A stretch of 64,000 nt of DNA from Burkholderiales bacterium (GCA_019747905.1 JAIEQG010000032.1:1-64000), one strand, 5' to 3'; numbered from the stretch's first letter, positions 1 through 12,286 are shown. Made by a program: numbers and translations. Notes: generated from the sequence alone by a model not told the origin.

Positions 1-73
1 TCCCTAGTCCCTAGTCCCTAGTCCCTAGTCCCTAGTCCCTAGTCCCTAGTCCCTAGTCCCTAGTCCCTAGTCC

Positions 74-77
<4 letters not shown>
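1..77. repeat. Tandem heptamer repeat (TCCCTAG) x11
   Basis: Eleven uninterrupted, identical copies of TCCCTAG run from base 1 to base 77, so the array probably continues outside the window. On the minus strand it reads CTAGGGA. The last unit supplies the TAG stop codon of the diguanylate cyclase gene (bases 74-76). Perfect identity suggests recent slippage expansion. No function can be read from it. Confidence 0.97.
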
Positions 78-1741
<1,664 letters not shown>

Positions 1742-2135
1742 CGGGGCAACGGCGTCGGGATTCGGTATTCCAGGGGCATCGGGGGTCGGGACGGGTAGCG
1801 GCGCGCCGGCCAACCGCCGAAAAAGCATGCTTCGGGCCACGACTTTCGCGCGCCATGCCCGCACTGGCCACTGCCGCCCTGGACGAGGGCCGGCCGGGCG
1901 TGGCAGTCAGGCGCCACCGGCGGCCGGCGCGGCGCGATTGTCGCGAGGCGGCAACCGGCCATCAACCGGAACCTCCATCGATCCGGAGCAATCTCGCGCT
2001 CGGATGCGCCAAGTCCATGTTCCGGTGCAGCCGAGCCCCCGGTGAATCTCAGCATCGGCTCAGAGGTTTCCGCCGTCGTCACGCGCCGGCGAATCTGCCC
2101 CCGAGCGTCGGTCGACGCGAACCATGCCAATCCGG
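1742..2135. other. Gene-poor interval between the diguanylate cyclase and the HMA protein
   Basis: About 394 bases (271 if the cyclase starts at its longer GTG). I see no convincing gene, tRNA, repeat or terminator. Open frames here are short and have no recognisable protein features. The right part is the downstream region of the HMA gene and the left part is the promoter/leader region of the cyclase. Confidence 0.5.
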
Positions 2136-2342
2136 TCAGGCGGGTTGGTAGCCCGCCATTTCAATCGCGTGCTTGATCTGCTCCGCCGTCGTGCGTCCCG
2201 GATCGAACTCGACCGTCGCCGACCCGTCGGCCAGCGAGACATCGGCAGTGGCGACCCCAGGCAGCGCCCGGACGACCCGGGTGACACTGGCGACGCAGCC
2301 GCCGCAGGTCATGCCGCCAACCTTGAGAGTGATTCGATGCAT
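2136..2342 (-). CDS. Heavy-metal-associated (HMA) domain protein, CopZ-like metallochaperone
   Basis: A 68-residue stand-alone HMA domain with the ferredoxin-like beta-alpha-beta-beta-alpha-beta pattern and the metal-binding loop GMTCGGC at residues 14-20. The two Cys normally bind Cu(I) or a similar soft metal and pass it to a P-type ATPase or regulator. Its length is that of a free chaperone rather than an ATPase fragment. No copper ATPase or CueR-type regulator lies in the window, so the partner is elsewhere. It is divergent from the CxC membrane protein at 2452. I saw no MerR-type metal operator in the 109-base gap. Confidence 0.88.
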   Translation of the reverse strand: MHRITLKVGGMTCGGCVASVTRVVRALPGVATADVSLADGSATVEFDPGRTTAEQIKHAIEMAGYQPA

Positions 2343-2451
2343 GGACGGGCCTTGGGGTATCGGAGCGTCGGCGGACCCGAGCGGCTGTCAGACGGTCCGA
2401 CAGTCGCAATCAGCACTCAAATCCGGCCGAGTCCTGCCGTAATGATGCCCC

Positions 2452-3168
2452 ATGGAGCTTCGATGGCAAGGGTCGGCGTCTGCGGCCGCGTCCGGTGAAC
2501 AGCGGAAGCTCGCGGCCGCGGGCCTGTTCGTGGCCTGGCTCGGCGTGACAGCCTGGCTGTTCTGGCAGTGGCAGACGAACGGCCTCGGGCCCGAGGCGGA
2601 AGGCAGCAAGGCCGGCGAGCAGTTTGCCCAGTTCGACGCAGGACGCCTGGATGCCAGCGCCGTCGCTCGCCTTCAGCCCGTGCCGGGGGCGCCGTCGCGG
2701 ACGGTCGTGGTTCATTTGCGTGACGCGAGCTGCGCCTGCAGCCGCGTTGCCGACGAGCATTTCCTGGCGCTGGTGGCACGCCATCAGGCGGATGGGGTCA
2801 TCTTCGCGGTAGCCGAGGCCCCCGGTCCGGCATCGGCGCCGACCCGCGGCATCGAGCGCCTGCCGCGTCTCACCCCGGCGGAATCCGAACTGCTCTGGCG
2901 CAACTTGCCGGCCGCGCCGGCTGCCGCCGTGTTCGATCCGGCGGGCCGTCCGGTCTATCTCGGGCCCTACGCCGACATCGCGCGCTGCAGCACGGCCCGC
3001 GGCGGCCCGGTCGAAGCGGCCGTGGCGAAGTCGGTCCGGTCGGTGGCCCTGGCGACGCCGCGTTCGGCAGCGATGATGGGATGTTTCTGCAACCGTGGCG
3101 GCCACAGCTCCGCATTTCGGACCGCATTGGCGGTCGAGCCTGGCACTGCACGGGGGATGCGCCCGTGA
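2452..3168 (+). CDS. Single-pass membrane protein with thioredoxin-like CxC domain (possibly DUF6436)
   Basis: 238 aa. A cytoplasmic N-tail is followed by one hydrophobic segment at about residues 20-42 and a predicted periplasmic domain. The domain shows a strand-then-Cys pattern ([13 protein letters not shown]) like the start of a thioredoxin fold, but with CxC instead of CxxC. A second close pair (GCFC) lies near the C-terminus. This resembles the poorly known DUF6436 group, an identification from memory. Role unknown; a redox or metal-handling job would fit the paired Cys and the divergent HMA chaperone, but that is inference. The stop overlaps the GTG start of the chemoreceptor by 4 bp, so the two are probably translationally coupled. 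Confidence 0.6.
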   Translation: MELRWQGSASAAASGEQRKLAAAGLFVAWLGVTAWLFWQWQTNGLGPEAEGSKAGEQFAQFDAGRLDASAVARLQPVPGAPSRTVVVHLRDASCACSRVADEHFLALVARHQADGVIFAVAEAPGPASAPTRGIERLPRLTPAESELLWRNLPAAPAAAVFDPAGRPVYLGPYADIARCSTARGGPVEAAVAKSVRSVALATPRSAAMMGCFCNRGGHSSAFRTALAVEPGTARGMRP

Positions 3169-4667
3169 GCCGGACCGACGAGTTCACTCTCGCCGCCCTG
3201 AACACCCACGCCGATCGCGTGATGCTCGGGATCGCCTGGGTACTCCTGGCACTCGCCCTGGCGCTGGCGCCGTGGCATGGCACGTGGTGGCCGGCGCTGC
3301 TGATCGGCCTGCCGGCGGCCGTGGTGCCCACGGTGCTGGTGCTCATGGCACCCGGCAGCGTCATCACCCGCTGCGCGATGGGTGCCGCGTTCATGATCTT
3401 CACCGCCCTCCATATCCACCAGAGCCACGGCATGCTCGAACTGCACTTCGGCGTGTTCGTCCTGCTGGCCGTGCTGCTCTACTACCGCGACTGGTTACCC
3501 ATCGTGACGGCCGCAGCGGTGATCGCGGTGCACCACCTCGCGTTCGACTTCCTGCAGCGCGGCGGCGCCGGCGTGTGGGTGTTCGAGCAGAACACGGGTT
3601 TTCATATCGTCCTGGTGCATGCCCTGTACGTGGTGGTCGAGAGCGCGATGCTGGTGTATCTCGCGGTGCAGTTCCGGCGCGAGGCGCTCCAGGCCGAAGA
3701 GATCCACGCGATCGGCCGGCATCTGGCCGTGGTGGAAGGCAGTGTCGATCTCACGTACCGGCATCCGGACGCGAAGAGCGCGTTCGCAGTCGGATTCAAC
3801 CAGTTCATGGATGCCCTTGCCGCCACCATGGCCCAGGTGGTCGGCACGGCCGGTCGCCTGCACCGCGCGACGCAGGCGCTATCGCAGGTGGTGGCCGATG
3901 CGCGCATCACGACCGACCGTCAGCGCGGCCAGACCGAGCATGCCGCGGAGTCGATCGCCGAATTGCGCCACGCCGTGGAGGAAGTGGCCCGGGGCGCTTC
4001 CAATGCGGCGGAAGCCGCCCACCGCGCCCGCGACAACTCCCAGGACGGCATGAACGTGGTCGCGGGCACCCGCGAGAAGGCGCAACAGCTCGTCACCCAG
4101 ACCGGCGCGGCCGGAGAACTCGTGGCGCGGCTGCAGCACGAAGGCGAGGGCATCGGCAAGGTGCTCGACGTCATCAAGGGCGTGGCAGAGCAGACCAATC
4201 TGCTGGCGCTCAACGCTGCGATCGAAGCGGCGCGCGCCGGCGAGCAGGGCCGCGGGTTCGCGGTGGTGGCGGACGAGGTCCGCACACTGGCTTCGCGGAC
4301 GCAGGAATCCACCCGTGAGATCGAACAGATGATCGTGCGCCTGCAGGTGGGCGTGCGCGACGTGGCGGCGGCGATGACGGCGAGCGCCGGGGCCGCGCAC
4401 GAAAGCGCGGATTTCGCCCACCGCATGGCCGAGGCGCTTTCCGGCATCGCCCAGGCGATCGAGAGCATCAACGACATGAACGGGCAGATCGCGTCAGCAG
4501 CCGAGGAGCAGAGCACGGCCGCTGCCGAGATCGCATCGAACGTGGATTCGATCCGCGATTCGGCACAAGGCACGGCGGCCGGGGCCGAGACCACGGCGCG
4601 CGCCAGCGCCGAACTCGAAGGGCTCGCGCAGGAACTGGACGCGGCGGTGCGGCGCTTCCGGACGTAA
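3165..4667 (+). CDS. Methyl-accepting chemotaxis protein with six-TM input domain
   Basis: 500 aa from the GTG at 3165. That GTG overlaps the preceding TGA (GTGA) and has a G-rich ribosome site (GGGGGA) about 8 nt upstream; a longer ATG start at 3081 would bury it in the upstream gene. Residues 1-170 hold about six hydrophobic segments with short loops and a HHLAFD motif instead of a large periplasmic domain. A long coiled coil follows, with the conserved chemoreceptor hairpin tip ([20 protein letters not shown]) that contacts CheA and CheW. There is no clear HAMP domain. It probably senses a membrane-borne or intracellular signal. No CheA/CheW lies beside it. A strong terminator follows. Confidence 0.9.
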   Translation: MSRTDEFTLAALNTHADRVMLGIAWVLLALALALAPWHGTWWPALLIGLPAAVVPTVLVLMAPGSVITRCAMGAAFMIFTALHIHQSHGMLELHFGVFVLLAVLLYYRDWLPIVTAAAVIAVHHLAFDFLQRGGAGVWVFEQNTGFHIVLVHALYVVVESAMLVYLAVQFRREALQAEEIHAIGRHLAVVEGSVDLTYRHPDAKSAFAVGFNQFMDALAATMAQVVGTAGRLHRATQALSQVVADARITTDRQRGQTEHAAESIAELRHAVEEVARGASNAAEAAHRARDNSQDGMNVVAGTREKAQQLVTQTGAAGELVARLQHEGEGIGKVLDVIKGVAEQTNLLALNAAIEAARAGEQGRGFAVVADEVRTLASRTQESTREIEQMIVRLQVGVRDVAAAMTASAGAAHESADFAHRMAEALSGIAQAIESINDMNGQIASAAEEQSTAAAEIASNVDSIRDSAQGTAAGAETTARASAELEGLAQELDAAVRRFRT

Positions 4668-4711
4668 CGGTTTCCAGTGGTGAGTGACGCGCTTCGGGCG
4701 AAGCGTGCACG

Positions 4712-4745
4712 GGGCGGCCCGGTTTCGGGTCGCCCTCTTTTTTTG
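4712..4745 (+). terminator. Rho-independent terminator after the chemoreceptor gene
   Basis: A 10-bp stem (GGGCGGCCCG at 4712-4721 pairing with CGGGTCGCCC at 4726-4735, one G-T pair) has a GTTT loop and is followed by TCTTTTTTT. This is a textbook intrinsic terminator 45 bases after the stop codon at 4667. Confidence 0.93.
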
Positions 4746-4770
4746 TCCGGCGTGCGGGGATCGGACGCCG

Positions 4771-4888
4771 GAACATCCTTCAACACGAAGGACTCGAAGG
4801 ACACGAAGTGAACCGAGGCGATGGTTCTCCAGGCTCTTCGTGCGTTCTTGCCGTTCCCTTAGTGCCCCTCGTCTCCTTCGTGTTTCAG
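4771..4888. repeat. ACGAAGGAC-rich interspersed repeat, copy 1
   Basis: Begins GAACATCCTTCAACACGAAG, continues with further ACGAAGGAC-like units, and ends with reverse-complement units (CTCCTTCGTGTTT), so the whole is an imperfect inverted repeat. The reverse complement of its left end matches the right end of the element at 55317-55445. It lies between two convergent genes. Translated in wrong frames, such sequence gives the familiar spurious HEGHEEHEG or FVSFVSFV peptides. Confidence 0.75.
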
Positions 4889-4896
4889 GCTTTGCT

Positions 4897-6849
<1,953 letters not shown>

Positions 6850-6954
6850 TGCGGACTCCAGGGGGCGGACGGCGGCGGGGAGGCGCGAAATGTTACGCAC
6901 CTCGCTGCAGTGCGGCAATCGCCGTGCCGCCTCAGCCCTCTCGCGGGCGGGGCC

Positions 6955-7776
6955 TCAGACGATCGCGCCGAGCCGGCTCGAAAGTTCGCGGCTGGCGGCG
7001 CGCAGGGCGCGGGCCGGCTTGCCGTCCAGGGTGGCGTCGAAGCCGCCCGAATAGCCCAGTGCGCTCAATGCCAATACCATCTCGCCGCGGTGATCGAACA
7101 CGGGGACGGCCACGGCGCTGATACCCGGCAGCAAGGTCCCTTCGGCCTGGGCGATGCCCCGGGCACGGATCTCGGTCATGGCCGCTTCGAAAGCGCGCCG
7201 CGACGTGGGCAAGCCCGGACGCCGGGCCCGTGCTGCAGCTGCGAGTTCGGAGCCGAGCAGCTCAGCGGTGCGCGACGCCGGCATCCACGCTGCGAAGCAG
7301 CGGCCGATGGCGGAAGCGAGCAGGGGCATGACCGCGCCGGCCCTCAGGTAGACGATGACGGCCTGGGTCGATTCCTCCCAGCGCACGATGGTCGGGCCGC
7401 GGTTACCCCATACGGCCGCGGCCACGGTGGTGTCGAGCCGGGTGGCGAGGTCGATCATCACCGGCCCGGCGAGGCGCACGGCGTCGATGCGCGCGAGCGC
7501 TGCGAGACCCATTCCGAGCGCGAAGCTGCCGAGGTCGTACCAGCCGGTGACCGGATCCTGTTCCACGAGCCCCAGCCGGATGAAGCTCACCAGATAGCGG
7601 TGCGCCTTGGCCGGAGGCATGCCGGCGTCGGCCGCGAGGTCCTTCAGCATGGTCGGGCCCCCGCGGAAGACGAGCGCGTGCAACAGCGCGCCCCCCGTCT
7701 CGAGCGACTGGATCCCCTGGGGGGCGCGCGCGGCGGAAGGCGAGCGGGCGCGCTGGACGGCGGAGCGGTTGGCCAT
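6955..7776 (-). CDS. IclR-family transcriptional regulator
   Basis: About 273 aa (an alternative ATG at 7791 adds 5). The N-terminal winged helix-turn-helix (GGALLHALVFRGGPTMLKDL, then AHRYLVSFIRLGLVEQD) is followed by the IclR effector domain with the characteristic LLPGISAVAVPVFDHRG near the C-terminus. IclR proteins usually control adjacent aromatic or acid catabolic genes in response to a small molecule. It is divergent from livH, and a perfect 12-bp inverted repeat in the shared gap (7800-7841) is the obvious candidate operator. Likely target: the transporter and ring-cleavage genes to its right. Effector unknown. Confidence 0.9.
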   Translation of the reverse strand: MANRSAVQRARSPSAARAPQGIQSLETGGALLHALVFRGGPTMLKDLAADAGMPPAKAHRYLVSFIRLGLVEQDPVTGWYDLGSFALGMGLAALARIDAVRLAGPVMIDLATRLDTTVAAAVWGNRGPTIVRWEESTQAVIVYLRAGAVMPLLASAIGRCFAAWMPASRTAELLGSELAAAARARRPGLPTSRRAFEAAMTEIRARGIAQAEGTLLPGISAVAVPVFDHRGEMVLALSALGYSGGFDATLDGKPARALRAASRELSSRLGAIV

Positions 7777-7799
7777 CGGAATTGACCGCATGCTAGGGG

Positions 7800-7841
7800 G
7801 CGATTACGATTCGTGCAATCAATTCACCTAATCGTAATCGC
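7800..7841. promoter_or_regulatory. Candidate IclR operator, perfect 12-bp inverted repeat
   Basis: GCGATTACGATT at 7800-7811 is the exact reverse complement of AATCGTAATCGC at 7830-7841, with an 18-base spacer. It lies 24 bases upstream of the iclR ATG and 75 bases upstream of the livH GTG. It is AT-rich in a very GC-rich region, as expected for a regulator site or promoter. The regulator assignment is inference from position. Confidence 0.7.
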
Positions 7842-7916
7842 TCTCAGGCGCGATTGCAGACCGAGGGAGGAGTCGTCCGGGCGCCCAGGCGGTGCCGCGC
7901 GACGCGAAGCGAGCAC

Positions 7917-8789
7917 GTGGCGGAATTCCTGCAGTTCCTCTTCTCGGGCCTCACCAGCGGATCGATCTATGCGCTGGCCGCGCTCGGCTTCGCCATCATC
8001 TTCAACGCGAGCGGCGTCATCAATTTCGCGCAGGGCGAGTTCATCATGCTGGGCGGCATGGTCTCGGTGTTCCTCGCAGCGGCGGGACTCGCGCTACCGC
8101 TGGCGATCCTGGGGGCGGTGCTGGTCGCCGTCGTGGCGGGTGTGCTGATCGACAAGGCCGCCATCGAGCCCGCACGCGACGCGGAGGTGGTGACTCTCAT
8201 CATCATCACCATCGGAGCGTCGATCCTGATCCAGGGCCTGGCCCAGGTAATCTTCGGCAAAGGCCAGCACGCGTTGAAGCCGTTCAGCGGCGACACCCCG
8301 CTTGCCATCGGCGGCGCGAGCCTGCTGCCGCAGAGCCTGTGGGTGATGGCCGTATCCGCTCTGGTCGTGGTGGCCCTGTGGGCCTTCTTCAATCGCACGC
8401 GCTTCGGCAAGGCGATGCTGGCGTCGTCGTACAACCGGCTCGGTGCGCAACTGGTGGGCATCGACACGCGGCGCGTATGGCTCGTGGCCTTCGCGCTGTC
8501 GGGTGCCCTCGGGGCCATCGCGGGTGCGCTGGCGGCGCCGATCACGATGACGTCCTACGACGCGGGTCTCATGCTCGGTCTCAAGGGTTTCGTTGCGGCG
8601 ACACTGGGTGGTCTGGGCAGCGGCGCCGGCGCCGTGGCCGGCGGGCTGGTGCTGGGTCTGGCCGAGGCGATGACGGCCGGGTACGTCTCGTCGGCCTACA
8701 AGGATGCCGTGCCGTTCGTGCTGATCCTGCTCGTGCTGTTCTTCCTGCCCCGCGGGATCTTCGGATCCAGAGCCGTGGACCGGGTATGA
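7917..8789 (+). CDS. livH: Branched-chain amino acid/aromatic acid ABC transporter permease, LivH type
   Basis: About 290 aa inner-membrane permease with roughly eight hydrophobic segments. The N-terminal SGLTSGSIYALAALGFAIIF and NFAQGEFIMLGG motifs are diagnostic of LivH. The GTG at 7917 is placed where LivH homology begins; the purine signal before it is weak (GAAGCGAG). First gene of a livHMGF run with 4-8 bp overlaps. In betaproteobacteria such HAAT systems import amino acids or aromatic acids. The IclR neighbour and downstream ring-cleavage enzymes favour an aromatic substrate here, by inference. Confidence 0.93.
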   Translation: MAEFLQFLFSGLTSGSIYALAALGFAIIFNASGVINFAQGEFIMLGGMVSVFLAAAGLALPLAILGAVLVAVVAGVLIDKAAIEPARDAEVVTLIIITIGASILIQGLAQVIFGKGQHALKPFSGDTPLAIGGASLLPQSLWVMAVSALVVVALWAFFNRTRFGKAMLASSYNRLGAQLVGIDTRRVWLVAFALSGALGAIAGALAAPITMTSYDAGLMLGLKGFVAATLGGLGSGAGAVAGGLVLGLAEAMTAGYVSSAYKDAVPFVLILLVLFFLPRGIFGSRAVDRV

Positions 8790-9712
8790 CGAGCCGCTGG
8801 AAAGCCCTGTTGGCCCTGGCAACGCTGCTGATCTTGCTGCCCTGGCTGATGCCGAATACGTACGTGCTGGATGTCGTGAACCGCATCGGCATCAATGCGA
8901 TCGCCGTGATCGGCTTGAATCTGGTCATGGGCTACGCCGGGCAGGTGAGCCTCGGGCACGCCGGGTTCTTCGGGCTCGGCGCCTACGCGTCGGCGATCCT
9001 CACTTCACGCTACGGCTGGCCGCCGCTCGCGGCCATGGGGGCGGGGATGGTGGGGACGGGTCTGCTCGCCTTCGTCGTGGCGCGCCCCATCCTGCGTCTG
9101 AAAGGCCATTACCTCGCGATGGCCACGCTCGGCCTGGGCATCATCGTGTCGATCGTCATCACCAACGAAAGCGCCTGGACCGGCGGCCCGGACGGCATGC
9201 CGGTGGATGCGCTGAGGGTGGCAGGGTTGGCACCCGCCGGCGAGTTCCAGTGGTACTGGATCATCGCGGCCTGCCTGTGGCTCGCGGCGTGGTTTGCGGG
9301 CAACCTGGTGGATTCGCCCGTGGGTCGGGCGCTGCGTGCGCTGCACGGGTCGGAAGCTGCGGCGCAATCCGTCGGTGTGGATGTGGCCCGCTACAAGGCG
9401 CGCGTCTTCACCATTTCCGCCGTGTTCGCGAGCTTCGCCGGCTCGCTGTTCGCGCACTACGTGGGTTTCATCACGCCGCAGGTCGCGAGCTTCCTGCATT
9501 CGATCGAACTGGTCACCATGGTGGTGGTGGGCGGCATGGCGTCCGTGCATGGATCGGTGTTCGGCGCGGCTCTGCTCACCGCCTTGCCGCAGCTGCTCGC
9601 GGAGTTCGAGGGGTGGGAGATGGTGGTGTTCGGCGCGCTGCTCATTCTCGTGATGGTGCTGCTGCCGCGCGGTCTCGTCCCCACCCTCGTGAGGCGTTTG
9701 CGCCATGCTTGA
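8786..9712 (+). CDS. livM: Branched-chain amino acid/aromatic acid ABC transporter permease, LivM type
   Basis: 308 aa second permease subunit. The ATG overlaps the livH TGA by 4 bp (ATGA). Conserved LivM motifs are present: NLVMGYAGQVSLGHAGFFGLGAY near residue 45 and the cytoplasmic coupling-loop region with ALRALHGSEAAAQSVGVDV. About eight to nine membrane segments are predicted. It pairs with LivH to form the channel and is translationally coupled to it and to livG. Confidence 0.94.
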   Translation: MTSRWKALLALATLLILLPWLMPNTYVLDVVNRIGINAIAVIGLNLVMGYAGQVSLGHAGFFGLGAYASAILTSRYGWPPLAAMGAGMVGTGLLAFVVARPILRLKGHYLAMATLGLGIIVSIVITNESAWTGGPDGMPVDALRVAGLAPAGEFQWYWIIAACLWLAAWFAGNLVDSPVGRALRALHGSEAAAQSVGVDVARYKARVFTISAVFASFAGSLFAHYVGFITPQVASFLHSIELVTMVVVGGMASVHGSVFGAALLTALPQLLAEFEGWEMVVFGALLILVMVLLPRGLVPTLVRRLRHA

Positions 9713-10478
9713 GCTCACCGGCATCGCCAAGCGTTTCGGCGGCGTCCAGGCGCTGGCCGGCATCGACTACGCCGTCAGCGCCGGGCGTGTGCACTCGGTG
9801 ATCGGGCCCAACGGGGCCGGCAAGACCACGCTGTTCAACGTTATCACCGGCGTCTACCGGCCGTCCGAAGGCACCGTGAAGCTGCACGGCGAAGTAGTGT
9901 CCGGCCGCTCGCCGGACCAGCTCGCCCGGCGCGGCGTGGCGCGCACGTTCCAGAATCTGCAGATCTGCCACCACATGAACGCGCTCGAGAACGTGATGGT
10001 CGGCGCGCATCTCAGGTTGTCGCAGCGGCTGCTGCCAGCCTTGCTCCACCTGCCCGGCCTGCGGCGCGCGGATGGCGGTTGTCGCGAGGAGGCCATGGAA
10101 CTGATGCGGTTCGTGGGCGTGCACGAATACGCGCTGCGTCTTGCCGAAGCGTTGCCCTACGGTGTCCTGAAACGCCTCGAGATCGCACGAGCGCTGGCGC
10201 TCAAGCCGAGGCTGCTGTTTCTCGACGAGCCGGCCGCGGGGCTCAATCCCACCGAGAAGGGGGCGATGCGCGAGCTGATCCGCAGCATCGCCCAGAGCGG
10301 TGTCACGGTGGTGCTGGTGGAACACGACATGAAGCTCGTCATGGGCGTGTCGGACCACGTGCTCGTGCTCGACTACGGCCGCAAGCTCGCGGAAGGGACG
10401 GCCGAGGAAGTGCGTGCGAATCCGGCTGTGATCGCCGCGTATCTCGGCGCTGGTGCAGCCGGAGCCACACTTCAGTGA
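9705..10478 (+). CDS. livG: HAAT-family ABC transporter ATPase, LivG type
   Basis: 257 aa. Walker A GPNGAGKT near residue 31, Q-loop region in GVARTFQNLQIC, an unusual signature region (ALPYGVLKRLEIARAL in place of LSGGQ), Walker B LLFLDEPAAGL, and switch His in VLVEHDMKLV. The degenerate YGxLKRLEIARAL signature is normal for LivG. The start overlaps livM by 8 bp. Energises uptake together with LivF. Confidence 0.95.
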   Translation: MLELTGIAKRFGGVQALAGIDYAVSAGRVHSVIGPNGAGKTTLFNVITGVYRPSEGTVKLHGEVVSGRSPDQLARRGVARTFQNLQICHHMNALENVMVGAHLRLSQRLLPALLHLPGLRRADGGCREEAMELMRFVGVHEYALRLAEALPYGVLKRLEIARALALKPRLLFLDEPAAGLNPTEKGAMRELIRSIAQSGVTVVLVEHDMKLVMGVSDHVLVLDYGRKLAEGTAEEVRANPAVIAAYLGAGAAGATLQ

Positions 10479-11209
10479 ACGCACAACCGGAAGCGGTCGT
10501 CGCCCCCCTGTTGGAGGTGGTGGGGCTGGGTGCACAGTACGGCCGCATCCGCGCGCTCGAAGGCGTGTCGATGCGGGTGGCCGAAGGCGCACTGGTGGCA
10601 TTGATCGGTGCCAACGGCGCCGGCAAGACGACGCTGCTGCGGACGCTGTCGGGCGTGCGGCCGGCAGTGGAAGGCACGGTCCGTTTCGGCGGCGCGGACA
10701 TCACGCGGGCGCCAAGCCAGGCGCGCGTGCGCGCCGGCCTCGCGCAAGTGCCGGAAGGCCGCCAGGTCTTCGGCCCGATGAGCGTCGAGGACAACCTGCG
10801 GCTCGGCGGCTATCTGCGCTCGAAGGCCGACGTGGTGCGTGGTATCGAGCACGCTTACGAACTCTTCCCCGTGCTGCGCGACAAGCGTCGCGAGGCGGCC
10901 GGCATGCTGTCCGGCGGCCAGCAGCAGATGCTCGCGATCGGCCGGGCGCTGATGAGCGCACCGAAGCTGTTGCTGCTCGACGAGCCCAGCATGGGGCTCG
11001 CGCCGAAGCTGGTGGAGGAGGTGTTCGGCACCATCGAGCGCCTGCGGCGCGAAGGGGTAAGCATATTGCTGGTGGAGCAGAACGCCATGGCGGCACTCGC
11101 CATCGCCGACCATAGCTACGTGCTGGAAACGGGGCGCATCGTGCTCGAAGGGTCGGGGGCGCAGCTGCGCGAGGATGCGCAGGTGCGGGAAGCCTATCTG
11201 GGTTTGTGA
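10475..11209 (+). CDS. livF: HAAT-family ABC transporter ATPase, LivF type
   Basis: 244 aa from the GTG at 10475, which overlaps the livG stop (GTGA). Walker A GANGAGKT, the LivF-specific LAQVPEGRQVFGPMSVEDNL segment, signature MLSGGQQQMLAIGRAL, Walker B LLLLDEPSMGLAP and H-loop region ILLVEQNAMAAL. Last of the four contiguous transporter genes. The binding protein is not here but about 13 kb downstream at 24370. Confidence 0.95.
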   Translation: MNAQPEAVVAPLLEVVGLGAQYGRIRALEGVSMRVAEGALVALIGANGAGKTTLLRTLSGVRPAVEGTVRFGGADITRAPSQARVRAGLAQVPEGRQVFGPMSVEDNLRLGGYLRSKADVVRGIEHAYELFPVLRDKRREAAGMLSGGQQQMLAIGRALMSAPKLLLLDEPSMGLAPKLVEEVFGTIERLRREGVSILLVEQNAMAALAIADHSYVLETGRIVLEGSGAQLREDAQVREAYLGL

Positions 11210-11222
11210 ACGGAGAATCGTC

Positions 11223-12179
11223 ATGGAAAAGAAATTCGCATCGCAGGCCGATCTGGAAGTGAAGAAGGTGAGCTTCACCAAGCTCGCCGATTGCGCCTAT
11301 GCCTACACCGCCGAAGGCGACCCCAACACCGGCATCGTCATCGGCGACGACGGCGTGATGGTGATCGACACCCAGGCCACCCCGGTGATGGCGCAGGACG
11401 TGATCCGGCGCATCCGCGAGGTGACCGACAAGCCCATCAAGTACGTGGTGATGTCCCACTACCATGCGGTGCGCGTGCTCGGTGCGAGCGCCTATGGGGC
11501 GCAGCAGGTCATCGCGAGCCGAGGCACTTACGAACTGATCGTCGAGCGCGGCGAAGCGGACATGAAATCCGAGATCGAACGCTTCCCGCGGCTGTTCCAG
11601 GCGGTGGAGTCGATCCCCGGCCTCACCTGGCCCACCATCGTGTTCGAAGAGGCGATGACGCTGTGGATGGGCAAGCTGGAAGTGCGCATCGTGCACCTCG
11701 GTCGGGGGCACACGAAGGGCGACACGGTGGTGTGGTTGCCGCAGCAGAAGGTGCTGTTCAGCGGCGACCTGGTGGAATTCGCGGCCACGCCGTACACGGG
11801 GGACGCCTATCTCACCGATTGGCCGGCGACCCTGGACCGCATCGCGGCGTTGCAGCCGGAGGCACTCGTGCCGGGGCGGGGCGATGCGTTGCTCGGCACG
11901 GCGCAGGTGGCGAAGGGTTTGACCGATACGCGGGCTTTCGTCACGGAGATGTTCGGGGCCGTGAAGCAGGGGGCCGCTGCGGGCAGGAACCTGCGTGAGG
12001 TGTACAAGCAGACCTACGACACGCTGAAGCCGAAGTTCGGGCACTGGGTCATCTTCGACCATTGCATGCCCTTCGACGTGAGCCGTGCCTACGACGAGGC
12101 GACCGGTTACCGCGATCCGCGCATCTGGACGGCGCAGCGGGACAAGGAGATGTGGGCGCAACTCGAGGGGCATCGGTGA
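11223..12179 (+). CDS. MBL-fold metallo-hydrolase with modified zinc motif
   Basis: 318 aa from the ATG at 11223, with GGAG 9 nt upstream and a 13-base gap after livF, so probably the same operon. The metallo-beta-lactamase fold is evident (GIVIGDDGVMVIDTQATP; LGRGHTKGDTVVW; VLFSGDLVE). The signature HxHxDH reads HYHAVR: the first two His are kept, but the Asp and last His are replaced. The later His (GRGH) and Asp (SGD) are present, so a one-metal or altered site is likely. I recall close relatives with the same HYHAVRVLGAS string beside aromatic-degradation genes, so this looks family-wide rather than a sequencing error. Substrate unknown; a ring-cleavage product or thioester is a guess. 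Confidence 0.85.
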   Translation: MEKKFASQADLEVKKVSFTKLADCAYAYTAEGDPNTGIVIGDDGVMVIDTQATPVMAQDVIRRIREVTDKPIKYVVMSHYHAVRVLGASAYGAQQVIASRGTYELIVERGEADMKSEIERFPRLFQAVESIPGLTWPTIVFEEAMTLWMGKLEVRIVHLGRGHTKGDTVVWLPQQKVLFSGDLVEFAATPYTGDAYLTDWPATLDRIAALQPEALVPGRGDALLGTAQVAKGLTDTRAFVTEMFGAVKQGAAAGRNLREVYKQTYDTLKPKFGHWVIFDHCMPFDVSRAYDEATGYRDPRIWTAQRDKEMWAQLEGHR

Positions 12180-12193
12180 GGGAATTGGCGGCT

Positions 12194-12286
12194 GGCCCCC
12201 ATCCCAACCTTCCCCCGGCAGAGCCGGGGGAAGGAGCTGTACACCCCTTCCCCCACCGGAGGTGGGGGAAGGTTGGGATGGGGGCC
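12194..12286. repeat. 93-bp double-hairpin repeat element, copy A
   Basis: Outer arms at 12194-12216 and 12264-12286 are a perfect 23-bp inverted repeat. Inside lie two smaller hairpins, CCCCCGGCAGAGCCGGGGG and CCCCCACCGGAGGTGGGGG. Two more copies are at 15314-15410 and 27144-27236. It fills nearly all the gap between the MBL-fold gene and the FAD monooxygenase. It could form a strong RNA structure, with no U-tract. Confidence 0.9.

Noticed and set aside
2343-2451. CueR/MerR-type copper operator between the HMA gene and the CxC protein
   Set aside because: No ACCTTCC-type dyad with a long-spaced promoter could be found.
3081-3164. ATG start of the chemoreceptor at 3081
   Set aside because: It would overlap 88 bases of the upstream gene with a non-hydrophobic, non-conserved leader, whereas the GTG at 3165 has a ribosome site and a typical 4-base overlap.
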